Origin: JAMQPK01 sp963782595
GTDB taxonomy: Bacteria; Acidobacteriota; Vicinamibacteria; Vicinamibacterales; JAMQPK01
Length of the DNA: 64,000 bases
NCBI GenBank assembly: GCA_963782595.1
Contig: CAWAKJ010000005.1
Span: 310,001 to 374,000 of the forward strand
Direction: 5' to 3'
Shown: positions 25,466 to 34,314 of the stretch, in pieces
Numbering within the stretch: position 1 is the stretch's first letter
Layout: every line of letters starts with the position of its first letter
Made by a program: the position numbers and the translations under genes
The notes under the pieces: generated by a model
Told to the model about the DNA's origin: nothing
Databases searched by the model: none
What the model saw: only the letters and a program-made list of their open reading frames with translations

Positions 25466-25526
25466 AAGGTTCCGGGATCCTTTCTTGCCGATCAGCCATC
25501 CAAAATAAGGATCCCGGAACCGTTTT
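25464..25526. repeat. GGTTCCGGGATCC hairpin repeat, copy 1
   Basis: Perfect 15-base arms GGTTCCGGGATCCTT (25468-25482) and its complement (25507-25521) surround a 24-base loop. An A-run precedes and a T-run follows, so it resembles a bidirectional intrinsic terminator. It begins in the stop codon of the YHS gene and ends 7 bases before the ATPase ATG, leaving no room for a ribosome site. A second copy lies at 40630-40694. Confidence 0.9.
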
Positions 25527-25532
25527 CAGCCG

Positions 25533-27852
<2,320 letters not shown>

Positions 27853-27860
<8 letters not shown>

Positions 27861-28290
27861 GATGATGATGGATCACATGAGAGGCCCCTTCATCGCTGCG
27901 GCTGTGCTGGTCTCCGTTGTTTCGGTGGCCGCGCAGACGGGCGGCGCGACCATGACGTTGAGCACGAAACCTTCACCGCTCGGGCTCGGTCAGAACGTGT
28001 TCGAGGTGTCGCTGAAAGATGCCAGAGACCGGCCGATAGCAGATTCGGAGATCGCCATCGTGCTGCTGATGCCTGCCGATCCCAGAACGAAGCATCCCGA
28101 GATGAAGACCGAAGGGAAACTGAACAACCTCGGGAAGGGTCGATACGATGGGATCGTGATGGTGACCATGGCTGGAGTCTGGGACGTGACGGTCACCGCG
28201 ACCCGCAACGGCAAGCCGATTGGACAGAAAAAAGAGCGGATGACCGCTTACCTGACGCGCCCGAAGCCGGCGGTGCCCAGCGAGAAATGA
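27853..28290 (+). CDS. Secreted YtkA/FixH-like protein
   Basis: The product is 145 residues. The ATG at 27853 lies inside the ATPase end; ATGs at 27862-27877 are equally possible. A signal peptide (MRGPFIAAAVLVSVVSVAAQ) is followed by one immunoglobulin-like domain (LSTKPSPLGLGQNVFEV, GKGRYDGIVMVTMAGVWDV). This fold occurs as YtkA and in FixH, next to copper ATPases of the FixI/CcoI type. It may help copper handling in the periplasm, perhaps for oxidase maturation. It overlaps the cupredoxin gene by 4 bases. Confidence 0.8.
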
Positions 28291-28901
28291 ACGGACACGC
28301 GTGGATGCTCCTTGCGGCGGCGTTCGCGCTGGGAGCCTGTGGAACCTCGGAAGCCGACAAGCCCGTTGATCTGTCGGTGCCGGGCGGAGCCGGCTCGCAT
28401 GTCTCCGAAACTGTCGTGTCGGTGAAGACCCAGCCGGGTACGTTCGTCTGGCTCGAGCCCATCTTCGCGCACGAATTTCCCCCAGCGGAAGGCGCGGTCT
28501 ACATGGACCAGCAGGGACAGATGTTCATGCCCGACACGCTCCTCGCCCGGACGGGACAGCCGGTGTACTTCCGCAGCACCGACGATGTGCTGCACAACGT
28601 GCGCGTCGTCCGCAGCGACAAGACGCCCATCTTCAACGTGGCCACAACGCCGTTTGGCGGACACCGGCATATCTTCGACGAGCCAGGCTTCTACGATGTC
28701 TCCTGCGACATCCACACCGCCATGCGGGCGACGATCTACGTCTCGTCGACGCCGCATCTCGCAGCCGCGGACGCACAGGGCCGATTCGTCTTCGAACACG
28801 TCGTGCCCGGCGCCTACACGCTCTTCGGGTTCGAAGACGGCAGACGTGTCGAGAAGACTGTCGACGTCGCGGGCGAACGTGTCGAGTTCAGCCTCCCCTG
28901 A
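28287..28901 (+). CDS. Cupredoxin lipoprotein (plastocyanin-like)
   Basis: The product is 204 residues. The lipobox LGAC at residues 16-19 (AAAFALGACGT) indicates a lipid anchor. A plastocyanin-type domain follows, with ligands His in VLHNVRV and Cys, His, Met in SCDIHTAM. The C-terminal 60 residues form a beta-sandwich like the carboxypeptidase regulatory domain (GRFVFEHVVPGAYTLFGFEDG). It is the last gene of the copper operon, overlapping its neighbour by 4 bases. Presence of both a lipoprotein and an Lgt paralogue in the operon is notable. A related secreted protein without lipobox lies at 58593-59162. Confidence 0.87.
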   Translation: MNGHAWMLLAAAFALGACGTSEADKPVDLSVPGGAGSHVSETVVSVKTQPGTFVWLEPIFAHEFPPAEGAVYMDQQGQMFMPDTLLARTGQPVYFRSTDDVLHNVRVVRSDKTPIFNVATTPFGGHRHIFDEPGFYDVSCDIHTAMRATIYVSSTPHLAAADAQGRFVFEHVVPGAYTLFGFEDGRRVEKTVDVAGERVEFSLP

Positions 28902-29025
28902 TTCCTACACGATTGTCTGACTCTTTTGATTTGTCTCCAAGTTTGTGAGTTTGACAAAACCGGCCAAACCTGCGAAATCTTCGAAATTCCTTCGGTTTTC
29001 GCCCGGAGTGATCGCCGCGGCACAT

Positions 29026-29043
29026 GTGGAACCGGCTTTGCTG
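29026..29043 (+). promoter_or_regulatory. Possible sigma-54 promoter of the first activator gene
   Basis: TGTGGAACCGGCTTTGCT has GG (29028-29029) and GC (29040-29041) exactly 10 bases apart, the sigma-54 -24/-12 pattern. Transcription would start about at 29053, next to the ATG at 29054, giving a leaderless message. Given the short distance it may be chance. Confidence 0.4.
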
Positions 29044-29053
29044 TCGCACTCAC

Positions 29054-30631
29054 ATGGCCTCGAACTCTGCCGGATTGAAACTTGCCGAAGCGACGACGAC
29101 GACCAGCAACACCAGCGAGCTTCGCCGTTTGTCGTCGTTGCTGGAGATTAGCCAGACGCTCGCCGCAGGTACGAATCAGAAAGGCGCACTGCAGCAAGTG
29201 CTCGCCATTCTCGAGCGCCATCATGCTGTGATGCGCAGCAGTGTCGCGCTGTTGACACCTGCGGGCGACATCGAGGTCGTCGCGACAGAAGGGCCACCAG
29301 GCGGCAAGGCCGACGCGAAATTCCGGTTGGGCGAGGGCATCACGGGTCGCGTCGTGCAAAGCGGCAAGCCGATCGTCGTGCCGCGGATCTCGCGGGAACC
29401 GATGTTCCTGCGACGGACCTCGGATCGCCCCGAGCTGGCGCGCGAAGAGATCAGCTACGTATGCGTGCCGATTCTGCTCAACCGCAAGGCCGTCGGTGCG
29501 CTGGGCGCGGATTTCAGGTTCAAGGCCGAGCGCGACTTCGATCGCACGGTCAAATTTCTGGGAGTGGTGGCGTCGCTCACGGCGCAGTGGATCCGCATCC
29601 AGCGCGTCATCGACGCCGAGCGCGATCGCCTTCGGGAGGAAAACACGCACCTCAAGAGCGAGCTGCGCGAGCGCTACGATTTCTCCAACATCCTCGGCAC
29701 GAGCGGTCCGATGCGCCTGGTCTATGAGCAGGTCTCGCAGGTCGCCCGCACCGACACGACGGTGCTGGTGCGCGGCGAATCGGGCACCGGCAAGGAGCTC
29801 ATCGCCCAGGCTGTTCACTATAACTCGATGCGCTCGAAGCGCCCGTTCATCAAGGTAAGCTGCGCAGCTTTGCCCGAAAGCCTCATCGAATCGGAGTTGT
29901 TCGGGTACGAGAAAGGCGCATTCACGGGCGCGCACGCGCCGAAGAAGGGGCGCTTCGAGCTGGCGGACGGGGGCACGCTGTTCCTGGACGAGATCGGCGA
30001 GCTCAATCAGTCCACCCAGATCAAGCTGCTGCGCGTGATTCAGGCCCGCGAATTCGAGCGGCTCGGCGGGACGAAGACGATTCGCGTCAATGTCCGCCTG
30101 ATTACAGCCACCAACAAGGACATTGAAAAGGCGATTGGTGACGGGAGCTTCCGCGAGGATCTGTACTACCGGCTGAACGTCTTCGCGATCTTTCTGCCGC
30201 CTCTGCGCGAGCGGAAGCCGGATCTGCTGTTGCTCGCCGATCACTTTCTCGAGAAGGCGTCCCTGGCGCACGGCAAACACATCAAGCGCATCTCGACGCC
30301 GGCCATCGACATGCTGATGGCGTATCACTGGCCCGGCAACGTGCGCGAGCTGGAGAACGCCATCGAGCGCGCGGTCGTGGTGTGCGACGGGCAGGTGGTG
30401 CACGCGCATCATCTGCCGCCGACGCTGCAGACGGCCGCCTCGTCGGGCACGGCGATGAGCCTGTCGCTGGAGGACGCGATCAATGCCTATGAGAAAGATC
30501 TCATCCAGGACGCGCTGAAGACCGCGCGGGGTAACCGCGCCAAGGCCGCCCGCCTGCTCAGCACCACCGGCCGCATCATGAACTACAAGGTCCGCTACCT
30601 CGGCATCGACTGGCGCCGGTTCAAGAAGTAA
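29054..30631 (+). CDS. Sigma-54-dependent activator (NifA-like: GAF-AAA+-Fis), first copy
   Basis: The product is 525 residues from the ATG at 29054. Residues about 25-175 form a GAF domain, about 205-440 the AAA+ domain, and the last 45 a Fis-type helix-turn-helix. Visible AAA+ motifs are RGESGTGKELIA (Walker A), YEKGAFTGA (sigma-54 contact loop), GGTLFLDEIGE (Walker B) and WPGNVRELENA. It has no receiver domain, so it is controlled through GAF as in NifA or NorR-like activators. The HTH end (GNRAKAARLLSTTGRIMNYKVRYLGI) is NifA-like. It lies before amtB, whose promoter has a sigma-54 site, and is probably its activator. A paralogue is at 44165-45730. Confidence 0.93.
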   Translation: MASNSAGLKLAEATTTTSNTSELRRLSSLLEISQTLAAGTNQKGALQQVLAILERHHAVMRSSVALLTPAGDIEVVATEGPPGGKADAKFRLGEGITGRVVQSGKPIVVPRISREPMFLRRTSDRPELAREEISYVCVPILLNRKAVGALGADFRFKAERDFDRTVKFLGVVASLTAQWIRIQRVIDAERDRLREENTHLKSELRERYDFSNILGTSGPMRLVYEQVSQVARTDTTVLVRGESGTGKELIAQAVHYNSMRSKRPFIKVSCAALPESLIESELFGYEKGAFTGAHAPKKGRFELADGGTLFLDEIGELNQSTQIKLLRVIQAREFERLGGTKTIRVNVRLITATNKDIEKAIGDGSFREDLYYRLNVFAIFLPPLRERKPDLLLLADHFLEKASLAHGKHIKRISTPAIDMLMAYHWPGNVRELENAIERAVVVCDGQVVHAHHLPPTLQTAASSGTAMSLSLEDAINAYEKDLIQDALKTARGNRAKAARLLSTTGRIMNYKVRYLGIDWRRFKK

Positions 30632-30692
30632 CAAAAACGCTGGCCTGGGGACTACGACCTACAATTGTGTCGTGTCTGGCCAGACCTGTCTC

Positions 30693-30847
30693 GAGGCAGA
30701 GACGCAGAGACGCAGAGAAATTCAAGCCCCGGCGAGTGACGGCCACTGAATCTTCAGATCTTCAGAACGCCAAACCTCCTGAACTCCTGAGCTCCTGTTA
30801 GTCCGTGCCTCATCCCCGTCGTCTCCGCGCCTCTGCGTCTCGGCGTC
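30693..30847. repeat. Composite word repeat: CAGAGACG arms around an AGGAG block
   Basis: Left arm 30693-30717 (GAGGCAGAGACGCAGAGACG...) and right arm 30823-30847 share GAGACGCAGAG in inverted orientation. Between them sits the AGGAG/AGGAGTTC word (minus strand, 30773-30800) known from 2910-2935 and 11053-11077. A short related piece, GACGCAGAGGCGCGAG, occurs at 9308-9323. Confidence 0.65.
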
Positions 30848-30965
30848 GAAATCAGAAAGGTACACGATTGTAGGTGTACACGTGCTCTCTGACGCGTTTG
30901 TGGGATCGCCAAACAGCCGAAATCGCAAAAATTCTTAGGAAATCTGCAAATCAGCACGTTCGTGT

Positions 30966-30984
30966 ACTGGCATCCCTCGTGCAC
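30966..30984 (+). promoter_or_regulatory. Sigma-54 promoter of amtB
   Basis: CTGGCATCCCTCGTGCA matches TGGCA-N6-GTGCA with GG (30969-30970) and GC (30981-30982) 10 bases apart. Predicted start near 30994, 56 bases before the amtB ATG at 31050. It lies in the only gap where nitrogen control is expected, with sigma-54 activators nearby, so I consider it real. Confidence 0.75.
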
Positions 30985-31049
30985 AGCTGTGCATGCACGG
31001 ACGACATGCACGTGGGCGCTCCGCATTCATTTCTGTTCAAGGAGGAACG

Positions 31050-32453
31050 ATGAGAAGGAAATTACCGGGGATTGTAGCGATTGGGATGCTGCTGTCCGTC
31101 CTAGGAGCGACGCCCGCGCTGGCGCAGACGCCGGCCGATCTGAAGGTGGGGATGGACACGGTCTGGGTGTTGATCACCGCGTCCCTCGTGTTCTTCATGA
31201 ATCTCGGGTTCGCGCTGGTCGAGTCCGGGTTCTGCCGCGCCAAGAACACCGTCAACATTCTGTCGAAGAACTTCATCGTCTTCTCGATTTCCTGCCTGGC
31301 GTTCTACGTCTTCGGGTGGGGCCTGATGTTCGGCAACGGCACCGGCTTTATGGGGCTCGAAGGTTTGTTCATGATCGGCGGGGCCGACAACAGCCCGGCG
31401 ACGGGAGACGCCTATGTCGGCGCCTACAAGTCGATCGCGTGGACAGGCGTGCCGCTGAATGCGAAGTTCTTCTTCCAGCTCGTCTTCGCCGGCACGGCCG
31501 CGACGATCGTCTCGGGCGCCGTCGCCGAGCGCATCAAATACCTCTCGTTCATCGTCTTTTCGTTCCTGCTCGTGGCCTTCGTGTATCCGATCACCGGCCA
31601 CTGGATCTGGGGCGGAGGGTTTCTGGCTTCGGCAGGGTTCTGGGACTTCGCTGGCTCGACGGTGGTCCACAGCGTCGGCGGCTGGGCCGCGCTGGCCGGC
31701 ATCCTGATTCTCGGACCGCGGCTCGGCAAGTACGGTCCCGACGGCCGGGTGAATGCGATTCCGCCGCACAGCTTTACTTCGGGCGTCATCGGCTGCTTCG
31801 TGCTGTGGCTCGGCTGGTTCGGGTTCAATCCGGGATCGACGATGGCGGTCGACGCCAACGCGATCGCGCACATCTTCATGACGACCAATACCGCGGCATT
31901 TATGGGCATGTTGACCGCGACGGCCCTGAACTGGACCTGGGACGGCAAGCCCGACCTCAGCATGTCGGTGAACGGTGTGCTGGCCGGCCTCGTCGCGATT
32001 ACGGCCCCTTGTGCGTTCGTCACAGTGCAGGCCTCGCTTCTCATCGGTGCGATGGCCGGTGTCCTTGTCGTGTTTGCCGTGAAGCTGCTCGATTCGCTGA
32101 AGATTGACGATCCGGTCGGCGCGGTGCCGGTCCACCTGTTTAACGGTGTCTTCGGCACCATCTGCGTCGGCTTGTTCGCCGTTGACAGGATCACTGGTGC
32201 GGCGACCGGCAACGGGCTGTTTTACGGCGGCGGGATGACCCTGCTCATGGCGCAGCTCAAGGGCATCGTCGCGGTCGCTGCTTACACACTGGTCGTGTCG
32301 GCGATTTTCTGGCTCGCGATCAAGTTCAGCATCGGTTTGCGCGTCAGCAAGGAAGAGGAAATCGAAGGGCTCGATCTTGGCGAGCACGGCCAGGAGGCCT
32401 ACGTCGGATTCACCCCGAGACTATCGGCGCGTCCGACGGCAGAAGTGGCCTGA
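31050..32453 (+). CDS. amtB: Ammonium transporter
   Basis: The product is 467 residues from the ATG at 31050, with AAGGAGG just upstream. A signal-like N-terminus (to about residue 25, as in AmtB) and eleven membrane helices follow. Signatures seen: WVLITASLVFFMNLGFALVESGF, FAGSTVVHSVGGWAAL (first pore histidine) and AVPVHLFNGVFGT (second pore histidine). AmtB conducts ammonia and is gated by PII; the PII gene is 4.5 kb downstream rather than adjacent. The sigma-54 promoter at 30966 suggests induction under nitrogen limitation. Confidence 0.97.
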   Translation: MRRKLPGIVAIGMLLSVLGATPALAQTPADLKVGMDTVWVLITASLVFFMNLGFALVESGFCRAKNTVNILSKNFIVFSISCLAFYVFGWGLMFGNGTGFMGLEGLFMIGGADNSPATGDAYVGAYKSIAWTGVPLNAKFFFQLVFAGTAATIVSGAVAERIKYLSFIVFSFLLVAFVYPITGHWIWGGGFLASAGFWDFAGSTVVHSVGGWAALAGILILGPRLGKYGPDGRVNAIPPHSFTSGVIGCFVLWLGWFGFNPGSTMAVDANAIAHIFMTTNTAAFMGMLTATALNWTWDGKPDLSMSVNGVLAGLVAITAPCAFVTVQASLLIGAMAGVLVVFAVKLLDSLKIDDPVGAVPVHLFNGVFGTICVGLFAVDRITGAATGNGLFYGGGMTLLMAQLKGIVAVAAYTLVVSAIFWLAIKFSIGLRVSKEEEIEGLDLGEHGQEAYVGFTPRLSARPTAEVA

Positions 32454-32523
32454 GCCATCGTTGTTATCAACCTTCCGGCGGCCGCAGGTGCTGCGGTCGC
32501 CGGCTATCCCATGGAGGACTCTC

Positions 32524-33393
32524 GTGAAAACACTTTCTCATTTGTCTCGAGTGTGGCGTTCTGGTCTCTTGGCCGCGATGCTGCTGTCGCTGGCTGCGGG
32601 TCCCGCGGCTGCGCAGGACTCGCCCGCTCAGTCCACGGACCCCAATACGGGCGCACTGACGGTGACGAGCGCCGTCGATTTCCCGTCGGTCTATTTCTTC
32701 CGCGGGATTCGTCAGGAGTCCGATCCCAAACTCACCACGTTCGCCGCAGGCGATGTCGGCATCTCGCTGTTTTCGGGTGATGGAGGTTTGAAGAGCGCGG
32801 GTTTGAACGTCGGCGTCTGGAACAGCCTGCACACCGGTACGTCGGGCAGCGGCACGCCGGACAATCGGAGCCACTACGAGGAAGATTTCTATGTGTCACT
32901 CGCGCTTGGGTTCGGCGGTGGGATCACCGTGACGCCAACCTTTACCGCATACACGAGCCCGAACGGCCTCTTCGGCACCGTGCAGGAGCTCAGCTTCAAG
33001 GTCGGGCACGCGAGCAAGTTCGCGCCCTACATGCTCGTCGCCGCCGAGTTGAAGGGGCAGGCGGATGCGGGATCGAACAAAGGCACCTACGCGGAGTTCG
33101 GGGTAGCGCCGAGTTGGCCGATTGGGACCAGTTCCGTGACGTTCGCCATTCCGGTGAAGGTGGGCCTGAGCTTGAAGGACTACTACGAGTTGAATGGCGT
33201 CGATAACAAGTTCGGGTACGTTGACGCCGGTCTGCTCCTGACGGTGCCGTTTACCAGCATTCCGAGTCAGTACGGTACGTGGAACGTTCACGGAGGCGTG
33301 AATGTGCTCGGCTTCGGCGATACAACCAAGTTCATCAATAACGGCGACGCCGGACAGGTCGTGGTCAGTGGTGGCATTGGACTGAGTTACTAA
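32524..33393 (+). CDS. TorF-family putative outer-membrane porin, first copy
   Basis: The product is 289 residues from the GTG at 32524, with GGAGG 7 bases upstream. A signal peptide (about 1-32) is followed by a beta-barrel (Gcw_chp/TorF type): SAVDFPSVYFFRGIRQES, repeated amphipathic strands, and an aromatic C-terminal residue (GGIGLSY). The substrate is unknown. It lies 70 bases after amtB with no terminator visible, so it may share the nitrogen-limited transcript. A tandem paralogue follows. Confidence 0.85.
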   Translation: MKTLSHLSRVWRSGLLAAMLLSLAAGPAAAQDSPAQSTDPNTGALTVTSAVDFPSVYFFRGIRQESDPKLTTFAAGDVGISLFSGDGGLKSAGLNVGVWNSLHTGTSGSGTPDNRSHYEEDFYVSLALGFGGGITVTPTFTAYTSPNGLFGTVQELSFKVGHASKFAPYMLVAAELKGQADAGSNKGTYAEFGVAPSWPIGTSSVTFAIPVKVGLSLKDYYELNGVDNKFGYVDAGLLLTVPFTSIPSQYGTWNVHGGVNVLGFGDTTKFINNGDAGQVVVSGGIGLSY

Positions 33394-33446
33394 CTTGTTC
33401 GGAGGACTCGTGCATTCGACTTCGATGTGCCTGTCACGGTGCACCC

Positions 33447-34259
33447 GTGTCGCGGCGCTTCGTCGCGCTCATCCTGGGCGCGACAGGCGGCGCGGCCACC
33501 GCGCAGTCCAAGCCGGTCACCTTCATCGGCGCGGTCGACTTTCCAACGGTCTACTTTTTTCGCGGCATCAGACAGGAGGCCGATCCAAAGTTCACCACGT
33601 TTCTCGCCGGCGACCTTGGAATCTCGCTGCTGTCGAACGGCAGCGGCAGCGTGAAATCCGCCGGCATCAATGTGGGCACCTGGAACGCCCTGCTGACGGG
33701 GTCATCAGGATCCGGTGGCCCGTTGGACAACCCCTTCTACGAGTCAGACCTCTACGCCGGTCTGACGCTGGGGCTCGGGGGCAATATCAGCCTGACACCG
33801 TTGTTCACGGCTTATACGAGCCCGAACGACGCTTTCAAGACGGTGAAGGAGATCAGCTTCAAGGTGGCGCAGGCGAGCAGGGTGGCGCCGTATGCCCTCG
33901 TCGCATTCGAACTCGGCGGCGACGACAGCGGTCAGGCGGACGCCGGAGATCAGCAGGGCACGTACCTCGAGCTCGGCATCGGTCCAAGCTGGCCGATCGG
34001 TGGCGGTAACGCGACCGTCGCGGTTCCCGTCAAGCTCGGTCTCAGCCTGAACAATTACTACGAGAATCCGGCGACCGGAGAAGACACGACGTTCGGCTAC
34101 ATCGTTGGCGGCGTCCTGTTCACCGTGCCGTTCGGTGGCGGCAAATGGAATGTGCACGGTGGCGTGGACGTCTACGGCCTCGGTGACGCCACCAAGTTCT
34201 TCAACAACGGCGACGCGGGCCAGGTGATCGGTTCGGTGGGAATAGGGATGACGTTCTGA
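33447..34259 (+). CDS. TorF-family putative outer-membrane porin, second copy
   Basis: The product is 270 residues from the GTG at 33447, with signal MSRRFVALILGATGGAATAQ. It parallels the first copy throughout (GAVDFPTVYFFRGIRQEA, FTAYTSPNDAFKTV, KFFNNGDAGQV). The conserved ribosome site and start of the first copy (GGAGGACT-GTG) recur at 33401-33412, but in another frame. The GTG at 33447 has no ribosome site. Either the start has shifted, or one base was gained or lost between 33410 and 33447. Gene order amtB-torF-torF-glnD suggests outer-membrane uptake for nitrogen compounds. Confidence 0.82.
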   Translation: MSRRFVALILGATGGAATAQSKPVTFIGAVDFPTVYFFRGIRQEADPKFTTFLAGDLGISLLSNGSGSVKSAGINVGTWNALLTGSSGSGGPLDNPFYESDLYAGLTLGLGGNISLTPLFTAYTSPNDAFKTVKEISFKVAQASRVAPYALVAFELGGDDSGQADAGDQQGTYLELGIGPSWPIGGGNATVAVPVKLGLSLNNYYENPATGEDTTFGYIVGGVLFTVPFGGGKWNVHGGVDVYGLGDATKFFNNGDAGQVIGSVGIGMTF

Positions 34260-34270
34260 CGCGTAACGTG

Positions 34271-34299
34271 AATCCCTAATCCCTAATCCCCAATCCCTC
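34271..34299. repeat. AATCCCT tandem repeat
   Basis: Four AATCCC(T/C)(A) units in tandem, in the 55-base gap between the second porin and glnD. There is no inverted partner. It resembles the other short-word blocks of this window in length and intergenic position. Confidence 0.8.
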
Positions 34300-34314
34300 G
34301 GGCGAAGTATCCTT

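Larger units (their letters stand above)
30632..31049. other. Intergenic region upstream of amtB (418 bp)
   Basis: No gene is visible. From left to right it holds a GCAGAGACGCAGAG array (30693-30717), a CTTCAGATCTTCAG palindrome near 30752-30765, an AGGAG-word block on the minus strand (30773-30800), an inverted copy of the CAGAGACGCAG word (30823-30847), a GTACAC-N8-GTGTAC inverted repeat (30860-30879), and the sigma-54 promoter (30966-30984). The rest shows nothing I can assign. Confidence 0.75.

Noticed and set aside
28814..30634. 606-residue open frame on the minus strand
   Set aside because: Shadow of the first sigma-54 activator gene; no domain seen.
34271..34299. Telomere-like CCCTAAT array
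   Set aside because: Only four units and internal to a bacterial chromosome segment; treated as one of the word repeats.
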